NCBI RefSeq assembly: GCF_023100905.1
Contig: NZ_CP064686.1
Location: forward strand, 1 to 64,000
DNA length: 64,000 nt
Reading direction: 5' to 3'
DNA from: Bradyrhizobium sp. 4
Lineage (GTDB): Bacteria; Pseudomonadota; Alphaproteobacteria; Rhizobiales; Xanthobacteraceae
Below the pieces are notes generated by a model. That model was not told the origin of the DNA, ran no database searches, and saw only the letters and a list, made by a program, of their open reading frames with translations. Made by a program: the position numbers and the translations under genes. Below are positions 7,517-14,919 of this stretch, in pieces (within the stretch, counting starts at the first letter, position 1; each line of letters starts with the position of its first letter).

Positions 7517-9214
7517 TCAACCCGCCATCATCATTTCCGCCGCGCCGTTGTCGATCACCGTGATGCCATGCTCGACGACGTTGTTGCGGCCGCGGTGCTT
7601 GGCGGCGTAGAGCGCGGCATCGGCGGCTTCGATCAAATCGCCTGGACGCAAGCTCTCGTTGGGCTTGGTCGCGGCAACGCCGATCGAGACGGTGACGATC
7701 ATGTGGTCGGAGGTGATGTGCGGCAGGCACAGCTTCAGCACGGCCGCGCGCGCCTGTTCGCCGATTTCGACGGCGCGCGCGACGTCGGTGTTCGGCAGCA
7801 ACAAGCAGAATTCCTCGCCGCCGTAGCGGGCCGCGAAGCCCATCGTGTCGGCGGCGATGCCGGACAGCGACTCGCCGAGCCTGGTCAGGCAGGAATCGCC
7901 TTCGAGATGGCCATAGGTGTCGTTGAACAGCTTGAAGTGGTCGACGTCGATCATCAGAAGTGCGAGGTCGCTGCCATATTGCTGCGCGCGCATCCATTCG
8001 AAATCGAGGCGGCTCTGGAAGCCGCGGCGGTTGGCGAGCCCCGACAACATGTCGATCGAGGCCATCACCGTGAGCCGGTCATTGCTCGCCATCAGCTCGC
8101 GTTCGCGCTGGCTGAGCTGCGCGGCCATCGCGTTGAACGCGCGGGCCAGCGGCACGAATTCGGACGGCAGGCGATTGCGCGCGGCACGCGCCGACAGATC
8201 GCCCTCGCCCAGACGCTTGGCCATGTCGGCGAGCATCCTGATCGGCTTGATCACCAGTTTCTCGGCTGCGATCAGCGCCCCGAGCAGCACGAACAGCACG
8301 ACGAAGGCGAGCTGAAGATAGGCGGTGCGGATGTCGCGGCTCACGGCTGCGGACACCTTGTCCTCGTCGATGCTGGCGATCAGGCGGGCATTGGTCCCGG
8401 CGATGCGGATAAAGCTGACCGCGCGGCGGGAGCCGTCGGCTGCGAGGAAAGAGAGTGAGCCTTCGTCCTGGTCAGACCTCAGCGCCTTGTCGGCGATCGC
8501 GGACATCAGCGGCATGTTGTCGAGCGGACGTCCGATCGCGCTGTGCTGGTCGGCCGGTGCGGCCAGCACGGTACCCGCGCTGTCGACCAGCACGGCCGTG
8601 ATGCCGGCGCGACCACCCAGATTGCTCATGACCTTCGACATCCAGTCGAGGTTGACGGTGGCGAGCACGACGGCATCCGCTACGCCGCTGAAGGCGGACA
8701 CCGGGTAAACCGCCATGACGGTCGGTGTCGGCACGGGGCGCGACAGGATGAAGTCACTCAGCACGAAGCGGCCGGTTTCCTGCGCCTGCTGGAAGTACGG
8801 CCGGTCACTGAGGTCGAGGCCGACATACATGTTGTTGGTGGCGCACTGGATGCGTCCGTCCTGGCCGGCGATCAGAAGCGTACGGATCCAGGGGAGATTC
8901 GACGGCAGGCTCGCGCGCAGGACGTCGCAGCTCTTGCTGATGCCGCCGGCGGAGGCGCGGATGAAAGCTTCCGATTTCAGGATGGTCTCGACCGACGAGA
9001 TCACCTCGCGCTGCGCATCGGCGCTGTGTCTTGCAACGGTGGTGAATTCGGTCGTGGCCTGCGCGATCTGCCGCGTGCGCGTGTCTTCGAGCGAGCGGAT
9101 GCGCTCGAACATCAAAGGCGTCACCAGAATTACCGCGAGCAACGCAAGCCGCGCCCGGATTCCGAGAACCTGCTTGAGTTTCGCTCGTTTGCGGTTGAAA
9201 CTGACGTTTGCCAT
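7517..9214 (-). CDS. Membrane diguanylate cyclase (periplasmic sensor-HAMP-GGDEF)
   Basis: A 565-residue inner-membrane diguanylate cyclase. One membrane segment lies near residues 20-38 (ALLAVILVTPLMF). A periplasmic region of about 250 residues resembles a double-Cache sensor (LDLSDRPYFQQAQETGRFV). A second membrane segment lies near residues 293-315 (LAFVVLFVLLGALIAAEKLV), then a HAMP linker and a GGDEF domain with DMLSGLANRRGF and RYGGEEF. The RxxD inhibitory motif is absent: the residues there read DTMG. Unlike its neighbour, this enzyme should therefore lack classical product inhibition. The ligand of the sensor is unknown. It is convergent with the soluble GGDEF gene and divergent from the YggS gene. 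Confidence 0.9.
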   Translation of the reverse strand: MANVSFNRKRAKLKQVLGIRARLALLAVILVTPLMFERIRSLEDTRTRQIAQATTEFTTVARHSADAQREVISSVETILKSEAFIRASAGGISKSCDVLRASLPSNLPWIRTLLIAGQDGRIQCATNNMYVGLDLSDRPYFQQAQETGRFVLSDFILSRPVPTPTVMAVYPVSAFSGVADAVVLATVNLDWMSKVMSNLGGRAGITAVLVDSAGTVLAAPADQHSAIGRPLDNMPLMSAIADKALRSDQDEGSLSFLAADGSRRAVSFIRIAGTNARLIASIDEDKVSAAVSRDIRTAYLQLAFVVLFVLLGALIAAEKLVIKPIRMLADMAKRLGEGDLSARAARNRLPSEFVPLARAFNAMAAQLSQRERELMASNDRLTVMASIDMLSGLANRRGFQSRLDFEWMRAQQYGSDLALLMIDVDHFKLFNDTYGHLEGDSCLTRLGESLSGIAADTMGFAARYGGEEFCLLLPNTDVARAVEIGEQARAAVLKLCLPHITSDHMIVTVSIGVAATKPNESLRPGDLIEAADAALYAAKHRGRNNVVEHGITVIDNGAAEMMMAG

Positions 9215-9322
9215 CTTCGCTGCCCACCCCGCGGCTAAGGTAAAGCAAAGGGTTCAAAAACTCTTTCTTGAACTCGGTAAAATTAGAACTAGCTCTGCAA
9301 CAATCAGCTCTGATGCGACATC

Positions 9323-10012
9323 ATGACCGAAGCCAACGCCGCACCGCTAACCGGCCATTCACCAAACGCGCTCGCCGCGGTCGAAGCCGAAATCGCGCGC
9401 GCCTGCAAGGATGCGCGGCGCGAACGTGGCTCCGTGACGCTGATCGCGGTGTCGAAAACTTTCGCCGCGGATGCAATTGCCCCGGTCATCGACGCCGGAC
9501 AGCGCGTATTCGGCGAGAATCGCGTGCAGGAGGCCAAAGGCAAGTGGCCGGCGTTAACTTCTGTTTACCCCGATATCGCGCTGCATCTGATCGGGCCGCT
9601 GCAATCCAACAAGGCGAAAGAGGCGGTCGCGCTGTTCGGTGCGATCCACTCGGTCGACCGCCCGAGCATTTGCCAGGCGTTAGCCAAGGAAATCGAATCC
9701 CAGAACAAGCACCCCGAATTGTTCGTCCAGATCAATATCGGTGAGGAGCCGCAGAAGGCCGGCATCGCCCCCGGCGAGGCCGATGCTTTCATCGCGAGCT
9801 GCCGCGACACCTACGGGCTAACGATCTCGGGGTTGATGTGCATCCCCCCGGTGGACGAGCCGCCGGCGGCGCATTTCGCGCTGACGGCCAAAATAGCCGC
9901 GCGCAATGGATTGAAGAAGCTCTCGATGGGCATGAGCGCGGATTATGCGACCGCGATCATGCTCGGCGCCACCCATGTGCGCGTGGGAAGTGCGATCTTC
10001 GGGCACCGGTGA
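9323..10012 (+). CDS. YggS/PROSC-type pyridoxal-phosphate homeostasis protein
   Basis: A 229-residue protein of the YggS family, a TIM-barrel PLP-binding protein that buffers pyridoxal phosphate and influences amino-acid pools without known catalysis. The PLP lysine is in LIAVSKTF (Lys45). Other family signatures are VFGENRVQEAKGKW, LIGPLQSNKAKEAVALF and LSMGMSADYATAIMLGATHVRVGSAIFG at the C-terminus. Length is typical. It stands alone on the plus strand, divergent from the membrane GGDEF gene, and is followed by a family B repeat. The start ATG at 9323 has no obvious Shine-Dalgarno sequence, but the N-terminus fits the family. Confidence 0.93.
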   Translation: MTEANAAPLTGHSPNALAAVEAEIARACKDARRERGSVTLIAVSKTFAADAIAPVIDAGQRVFGENRVQEAKGKWPALTSVYPDIALHLIGPLQSNKAKEAVALFGAIHSVDRPSICQALAKEIESQNKHPELFVQINIGEEPQKAGIAPGEADAFIASCRDTYGLTISGLMCIPPVDEPPAAHFALTAKIAARNGLKKLSMGMSADYATAIMLGATHVRVGSAIFGHR

Positions 10013-10053
10013 GAGCATCATTGTTGGCGGGGCCCCTACGAACTCTCGAATTC

Positions 10054-10132
10054 GTCATTGCGAGCGCAGCGAAGCAATCCAGAATCTTTCCGCGAAGGGA
10101 CTCTGGATTGCTTCGCTGCGCTCGCAATGACG
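10054..10132. repeat. Palindromic repeat, family B, copy 2
   Basis: The outer arms GTCATTGCGAGCGCAGCGAA and TTCGCTGCGCTCGCAATGAC are perfect 20-base reverse complements, with inner arms GCAATCCAGA and TCTGGATTGC. This is the most symmetrical of the three copies. It lies between the convergent YggS and hydratase genes. Confidence 0.9.
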
Positions 10133-10149
10133 GCGGTGTATGGGGCGGC

Positions 10150-10923
10150 TCAAGAGAAACTCACCGACACCGTCCCCAGCACGCCGAAATCCGCCACGAA
10201 CTGATCACCCGGCTGGATCGGTAGCGGCGGATGGCACGTGCCCGTGGTCACCACCTCCCCTGCCCGCAAGGTGATGCCGAGGCCACGCAGCTCGTTGGCC
10301 AGCCAGACCAGGGCAATGCGGGGATCGCCGAGCACGTTCTTGCCGTGGCCGAGATAGCGCTGGCCACGCAACGTGATCTGCGGCCGCTCCTCGACGAGAT
10401 CCATGGCGCGCCAGTTCGCATGCGTTGCTGCGCCCAGCACGAACAGATGCGCACAGGCGTTGTCGGCGATCAGCTGCGCCTCGCCGGCGGCGGCGAAATC
10501 GGCAAAGCGTGAATCGGGAATCTCGATCGCAGGATGCAAGCTGTCTACGGCGGCGAGCACCTCGTCGACAGTATACGGCGCCGCGCGCGGCGGCAGATCG
10601 CGTCCCATGCGGAAAGCGAACTCGGGTTCGCCGACGCGCATCGCGTTGCCCTTCATCGAGGCGGTGCCGCCATCGGCGATCACGGTGTCGCTCATGATCC
10701 GGCCGGCCAGCGGTCCCGCGACATTGATGTGCTTCTGTCCGGACTCGCTCGTCGCCGCGATCTTCCAACCGAACAAGGGCCCGCCGAGCGCTGCCTGCAC
10801 GGCATAACCCTCGCCGCGGCTCTGTGGCCGCAACCGTGGCTCCAGCGCGTCAAGCTTGGTGCCGTCGCGCCAATGTTTGATCAGGACCTGCGAAGCGGCG
10901 GCGATCTGATCCCTGTCGAGCAT
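10150..10923 (-). CDS. 2-keto-4-pentenoate hydratase-like protein (fumarylacetoacetase fold)
   Basis: A 257-residue member of the MhpD / fumarylacetoacetate hydrolase-like family. These enzymes hydrate or decarboxylate 2-oxo acids released by aromatic meta-cleavage. Family features include the N-terminal helix with RGEGYAVQAAL, GWKIAATS, the acidic metal-site segment GEPEFAFRMGRDLPPR near residues 100-115, and HPAIEIPDSRF near residue 133. The C-terminal GEVVTTGTCHPPLPIQPGDQF is also typical. No other aromatic-degradation gene is nearby, so the substrate cannot be inferred. The start codon lies seven bases after the stop of the upstream L,D-transpeptidase gene on the same strand, suggesting co-transcription. 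Confidence 0.85.
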   Translation of the reverse strand: MLDRDQIAAASQVLIKHWRDGTKLDALEPRLRPQSRGEGYAVQAALGGPLFGWKIAATSESGQKHINVAGPLAGRIMSDTVIADGGTASMKGNAMRVGEPEFAFRMGRDLPPRAAPYTVDEVLAAVDSLHPAIEIPDSRFADFAAAGEAQLIADNACAHLFVLGAATHANWRAMDLVEERPQITLRGQRYLGHGKNVLGDPRIALVWLANELRGLGITLRAGEVVTTGTCHPPLPIQPGDQFVADFGVLGTVSVSFS

Positions 10924-10929
10924 GTGTCC

Positions 10930-11466
10930 TCACCCAATGATGATTTTTGTTTTTGGTCCCAGCCGCCGCAGCAATTGTCGCATCGCCGCTTTGGTCATCG
11001 AGACGCAGCCTGCGGTCGGGCCGAAATTGTCGCGAGCCAGATGCAAGAACACCGCGCTGCCCCGGCCGGCGATCCGCGGCCTCGTATTGTGGTCGATTTC
11101 GATGATGAAGTCATAGAGATGGTCGGCCCGCTTGAGCCGGTCACCACCCTGCCCCGCGCCGAGCCGGATCCCCTGATTGTAATGACGGTCTTTGGGGTCC
11201 TCGCACCAGGCGTCCTCGCCGGTGATGATCCGGGCCGGCAGGAAGGTCTGCGGGCGGCTGTGCCGGTCGCCCCGCCACCACAATCGCCTGGGACGGAAGC
11301 TGCCCCTCGGGGTGCCGCCATCGCCCTCGCGCTTGTTCGCCAGAATGCCGCCGCGTCCGAGCGCCACCGGAATCGTCAGCGCTCCCGCGGTCAGCCACCC
11401 CCGGCGCGGATTCCCGGCGGCAGCCTTAACGCGGATCGCCGAGAGCGGCCCGGCGCTCCGGTTCAT
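10930..11466 (-). CDS. L,D-transpeptidase family protein (YkuD-type)
   Basis: A protein of about 178 residues with a YkuD-like catalytic domain, expected to crosslink peptidoglycan or attach proteins to it. The catalytic motif is SAVFLHLARDNFGPTAGCVSM near the C-terminus, with histidine, glycine and cysteine in the HX14GC-like order. The substrate-binding segment GDGGTPRGSFRPRRLWWR is upstream. No signal peptide is visible, which is unusual for an enzyme that must act outside the cytoplasm; export by another route or a mis-set start is possible. In-frame ATGs at 11523 and 11499 would lengthen it, and none has a good ribosome-binding site. The gene just upstream of the hydratase shares its strand. 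Confidence 0.78.
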   Translation of the reverse strand: MNRSAGPLSAIRVKAAAGNPRRGWLTAGALTIPVALGRGGILANKREGDGGTPRGSFRPRRLWWRGDRHSRPQTFLPARIITGEDAWCEDPKDRHYNQGIRLGAGQGGDRLKRADHLYDFIIEIDHNTRPRIAGRGSAVFLHLARDNFGPTAGCVSMTKAAMRQLLRRLGPKTKIIIG

Positions 11467-11701
11467 GGTGTAACTAGCTGAAGCGGCTTTATTTTTCATA
11501 TGAACGTGCGATGTCGAATTCATTACAGGACATTCATCAAAACGGCCTGCTATTCTGGGTTAGAGTGGTTCTGGCTTGTGAATCGGTAACAGCCCACTAC
11601 TTCAAGACGAACAATAATAATAACGGCGACCCCTAAACTTCCCTCTCGGCTGGGTGCAGCATGGATGCGCGCCGCGCCGGACCCCAAAAGGATGACCCCC
11701 T

Positions 11702-12388
11702 ATGGCCAATGCCCGCAAGATCCTGATCGTGGATGACGATACCGATCTGCGCGATACGTTGGTGGAGCAATTGTCGCTGCACGAAGAATTTGAAGCCTCC
11801 GCGGTCGATACCGGCGCCAAGGGCGCGAGCGCCGCGAAGGCCAATGCCCCCGATCTCGTCCTGATGGATGTTGGCCTGCCCGACACGGATGGCCGCGAAG
11901 TGGTCCGTTCATTGCGCAAGGGCGGGTTCAAGGCTCCGATCATCATGCTCACCGGACATGACACCGATTCCGACACGATTTTGGGGCTGGAATCCGGCGC
12001 CAACGATTATGTCGCAAAACCCTTCCGCTTCGCCGTGCTGCTGGCGCGCATCCGCGCCCAGCTCCGGCAGCACGAAGCCAGCGAGGACGCGGTGTTCTCG
12101 GTCGGCCCCTACTCTTTCCGGCCCGGCTCCAAGATGCTGACCGCCGCCAACGCGCGCAAGGTCCGGCTGACGGAGAAGGAAACCGCGATCCTCCGCTTCC
12201 TCTACCGGGCCGGCCAGATGCCGGTCTCGCGCGAGACCCTCCTCCAGGAGGTTTGGGGCTACAATTCCGGCGTCACCACCCACACGCTGGAAACCCACAT
12301 CTACCGGCTTCGCCAGAAGATCGAGAAGGACGCTGCCAACCCGGAAATCCTGGTCACGGAAGCCGGTGGCTACAAGCTGGTGCCGTGA
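11702..12388 (+). CDS. OmpR/PhoB-family response regulator, orphan
   Basis: A 228-residue two-component regulator. The receiver domain has the acidic pocket (DDD near residues 11-13), phospho-acceptor Asp56 in VLMDVGLP, Thr84 and Lys106 in DYVAKPF. A C-terminal winged-helix DNA-binding domain begins near residue 130 and contains ETLLQEVWGYN, TLETHIYRLRQKIE and the wing ending EAGGYKLVP. No histidine kinase is adjacent, so its partner is unknown. An AAAGGATG ribosome-binding site lies just upstream. The next gene, 58 bases downstream on the same strand, encodes a stand-alone cyclic-nucleotide-binding domain. The pairing looks operonic but its meaning is not known to me. Confidence 0.92.
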   Translation: MANARKILIVDDDTDLRDTLVEQLSLHEEFEASAVDTGAKGASAAKANAPDLVLMDVGLPDTDGREVVRSLRKGGFKAPIIMLTGHDTDSDTILGLESGANDYVAKPFRFAVLLARIRAQLRQHEASEDAVFSVGPYSFRPGSKMLTAANARKVRLTEKETAILRFLYRAGQMPVSRETLLQEVWGYNSGVTTHTLETHIYRLRQKIEKDAANPEILVTEAGGYKLVP

Positions 12389-12446
12389 TACGCTTCTGGG
12401 GCGTGCGAATCGTTTGAGATTGCATGCCCTTGAGCCCCGGACCTGA

Positions 12447-12890
12447 ATGTCAATCGACGACGATGTAGCGCTTCTTGAGCGTGTCCCGACACTGCGCCTG
12501 TTGGGAGACGCTTCCTTGCGCATGCTGGCGATCGGCTCCGAGCAGCGTGACTTTGTCCGCGGCGACGTCTTGTTCAATCTCGGCGACGATGCCGATGCCG
12601 GCTTCGTGGTCCAGCGCGGCGCCTTCCGGGTCGACGACGGCGCCGGCGCGGAGATGATCGCGAGTCCCGGTGCGCTGATCGGCGAGCTCGCGCTGATCGT
12701 GCCGATGAAGCGGCCGTCGAGCGCGATCGCGATCGAGCACGCCTCCGTCATCCGCGTCGCGCGCAGCCTGTTTCAGCGCGTGCTCGAAAGCGACCCCGCC
12801 GCCGCCGTTCGTCTGCGCGATGAATTCGCGGTGCGCTCCAGCCAGATCGCCAGCGATATATTGATGGCCGGTGCGAAGCTGACGAGTTGA
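12447..12890 (+). CDS. Stand-alone cyclic-nucleotide-binding domain protein
   Basis: A 147-residue protein that is essentially one cNMP-binding (CAP-type) domain, without the C-terminal HTH of Crp/Fnr regulators. The phosphate-binding cassette reads IGELALIVPMKRPSSAIA near residues 78-95. The conserved glycine, glutamate and the RPSSA arginine are all present, so nucleotide binding is plausible. A C-terminal helix of about 35 residues follows. It may act as a ligand-responsive partner for another protein; the adjacent response regulator is the obvious candidate, but that is inference. A class III nucleotidyl cyclase is encoded at 59000-60094 in the same window. Confidence 0.85.
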   Translation: MSIDDDVALLERVPTLRLLGDASLRMLAIGSEQRDFVRGDVLFNLGDDADAGFVVQRGAFRVDDGAGAEMIASPGALIGELALIVPMKRPSSAIAIEHASVIRVARSLFQRVLESDPAAAVRLRDEFAVRSSQIASDILMAGAKLTS

Positions 12891-12891
12891 C

Positions 12892-13010
12892 GTCGTCCTG
12901 GCGAAAGCCAGGACCCATATCCAAATGTTTCCGGCCTGGTGCGATTGCCGGCGTCCTCGCGCAACAACGAAGACTGGTGGTAATGGGCCCTGGCCTTCGC
13001 CAGGGCGACG
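12892..13010. repeat. Paired inverted repeat, family C
   Basis: The left arm GTCGTCCTGGCGAAAGCCAG starts at 12892, directly after the stop of the cNMP-protein gene. The right arm, ending CCTGGCCTTCGCCAGGGCGAC near 13009, is close to its reverse complement. The same pair of arms occurs at 39354-39475. It fills the space between the convergent cNMP-protein and xth genes. Confidence 0.8.
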
Positions 13011-13011
13011 A

Positions 13012-13827
13012 TCATAGATCCAGCGTCACCGTAACCGGCACATGGTCCGACGGCCGCTCCCAGCTGCGCGCCTCGCGCAGAATCTTGAAATCACTGACCG
13101 CATCTTTCAGCGCGCGCGAGACCCAGATGTGGTCGAGCCTGCGGCCGCGGTCGCCGACGGTCCAATCGGCGGAGCGGTAGCTCCACCACGTGTAGACCTT
13201 CTCCGACATCGGAATGCGCTCGCGCGCGACGTCGACCCAATCGCCCGCGGCGAGCGCGGCTTGCAGCTTCTCGGTTTCGATGGGCGTGTGCGATACCACC
13301 TTCAGAAGCTGCTTGTGCGACCAGACGTCGTTCTCATGCGGGGCGACGTTGAGATCGCCGACCAGGATGTGGCGGTCCTCGCCGCGCGGATGCAGCGGCT
13401 CGCACGCCTTCATCTCGTCGAGGAAGCGGAGCTTGTGGTCGAATTTCTCGTTCAGCGCGGAATCGGGAATGTCGCCGCCGGCCGGCACGTAGAAATTATG
13501 CACCACCAGCGGTTTTGCGATCCCAGCCTTCTCGCCGAACGATACCGAGATGTGGCGTGAATCCACCTTGTCGCAGAAGGTGCGGATATCCTTCGACTCG
13601 AACGGAATCTTCGAGACGATGGCGACGCCGTGATAACCCTTCTGCCCGTTCAGCGCGACATGCTCGTAACCGAGCCGCTTGAAGCGCTTCAGCGGAAAGG
13701 CGTCGTCGATGCACTTGGTCTCCTGGAGACACAGCACGTCCGGCCGCGCGCTCTTGAGAAATTTTGCGACCAGATCGATGCGCAGCCGCACCGAATTGAT
13801 GTTCCAGGTTGTCAGGGAAAAACGCAT
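13012..13827 (-). CDS. xth: Exodeoxyribonuclease III / AP endonuclease
   Basis: A 271-residue EEP-superfamily enzyme that cuts DNA 5' to abasic sites and removes blocked 3' ends during base-excision repair. Family motifs are TTWNINSVRLR at the N-terminus, VLCLQETK with the metal-binding glutamate near residue 37, and GVAIVSKIP. Further on are LVGDLNVAPHENDVW, carrying the catalytic aspartate and asparagine, and RLDHIWVSRAL followed by RPSDHVPVTVTL with the terminal catalytic histidine. It ends the minus-strand series aminotransferase-ftsK-lolA-xth. A family A repeat separates it from lolA, so it may have its own promoter. Confidence 0.95.
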   Translation of the reverse strand: MRFSLTTWNINSVRLRIDLVAKFLKSARPDVLCLQETKCIDDAFPLKRFKRLGYEHVALNGQKGYHGVAIVSKIPFESKDIRTFCDKVDSRHISVSFGEKAGIAKPLVVHNFYVPAGGDIPDSALNEKFDHKLRFLDEMKACEPLHPRGEDRHILVGDLNVAPHENDVWSHKQLLKVVSHTPIETEKLQAALAAGDWVDVARERIPMSEKVYTWWSYRSADWTVGDRGRRLDHIWVSRALKDAVSDFKILREARSWERPSDHVPVTVTLDL

Positions 13828-13882
13828 GAGGGATGCGTCTTAGCATGGATTGGGCGCACGCAAATGCGTGTCCACAGGTCTC

Positions 13883-14007
13883 GTAAGGTGGGCAAAGCGA
13901 CTTGTCCGCCGTAGCCCGAAGAGCGAAGGCGGAAGCGTGCCCATCATAGCTGGCGTGAGGATGAGAGATGGTGGGCACGGCGCAAGTGCGCCTTTGCCCA
14001 CCCTACG
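13883..14007. repeat. Palindromic repeat, family A, copy 2
   Basis: The arms GTAAGGTGGGCAAAGC (13883-13898) and CTTTGCCCACCCTAC (13992-14006) pair with one mismatch and match the arms of the element at 863-949. The interior also contains the shared AGCGTGCCCA / TGGTGGGCAC-type stretches. It separates xth from lolA. Confidence 0.85.
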
Positions 14008-14011
14008 GCAC

Positions 14012-14824
14012 TCAGCCCGGCGACGGGCCGTAATTGGTAAAATCGATCTTGAACATGCCGGGATCGAGCTTCTTGCTCGTGTCGAGATTGTAGACCGCGA
14101 TCGTGGTGTCGTAGCCCTGCGGGTCGGTGACGGTCCACTGCTTCAACTGACCGTCCTTGGCGCCGAACATCAGCAGGAGGCGACTGGTGCCGACCAGGGC
14201 CTGCTTCTCCTCGATGGTGACGCTGACGAAGACGTCGTCGGCCGAGACGTTGACGACGTTGGTGTCCTTCATCAGGTCGATGCGGTCGGACAGCAGGAAA
14301 CGCAGCGGTGTCTGCGACAGCGGATAGACGTCCTGCGTCGCGAGCTTGCGGTCGCGCACCACCAGCGACGAACCGTCGGCGACGATGTCGATCGGGCTCG
14401 GCGCGTCATATTCGAAGCGCACCTTGCCCGGCTTCTGGATGTAGAAGTCGCCTTGCGTCTTGCTGCCGTCGGGGCCGACCTGGACGAAATTCCCGACCAG
14501 CGTCGACAATGAGGACAAATAGGCGCTGACCTTGGCGGCCTGGGCCTTCTGGTTGGCATCGAAGGTCTGGAAGATGCTGCTCGGCACGTTGCGGCGCGGA
14601 TCCGGAATCACCGGATTCGGCGGCGTCTGGGTCGCGCCGGTGACCGCGGGCCCTCCACCGGCCGGACCGCCATCGCGGCCCTTCGGCGCAGGCTTCGGCA
14701 CGGGAACGGTCTGCGCGAACGACGCCGTGATCACCATCGCGGCGGTGACGAGAATCACGCCGGCCATGCGCGCGCTCCGCGCGGCGACAATGGCAGCGAA
14801 TCGAATGTCCGGATGTCTGATCAA
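14012..14824 (-). CDS. lolA: Outer-membrane lipoprotein carrier protein LolA
   Basis: A periplasmic chaperone that carries lipoproteins from LolCDE to the outer membrane. The mature part has the LolA fold signatures LVGNFVQVGPDGSKTQGDFY, IQKPGKVRFEYDAPSP and VVRDRKLATQDVYPLSQTPL. I chose the TTG at 14824 (270 residues): AGGA lies seven bases upstream, and this start supplies the arginines expected before the hydrophobic signal segment GVILVTAAMVITA. An ATG at 14767 would leave a signal peptide with no positive charge, and a start at 14923 would overlap ftsK. A proline-rich linker of about 40 residues between signal peptide and domain is longer than in enterobacterial LolA. The gene follows ftsK, as in most Alphaproteobacteria. 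Confidence 0.9.
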   Translation of the reverse strand: MIRHPDIRFAAIVAARSARMAGVILVTAAMVITASFAQTVPVPKPAPKGRDGGPAGGGPAVTGATQTPPNPVIPDPRRNVPSSIFQTFDANQKAQAAKVSAYLSSLSTLVGNFVQVGPDGSKTQGDFYIQKPGKVRFEYDAPSPIDIVADGSSLVVRDRKLATQDVYPLSQTPLRFLLSDRIDLMKDTNVVNVSADDVFVSVTIEEKQALVGTSRLLLMFGAKDGQLKQWTVTDPQGYDTTIAVYNLDTSKKLDPGMFKIDFTNYGPSPG

Positions 14825-14919
14825 CGCGTCGTCCTGTGTGGCTGGGCGCCCTTTTAGCGTGATTTCGGCCGAAAGCAGATAACGTTTTTGCGTGAAATGA
14901 TGGTTTGAGGCGGATCGCC

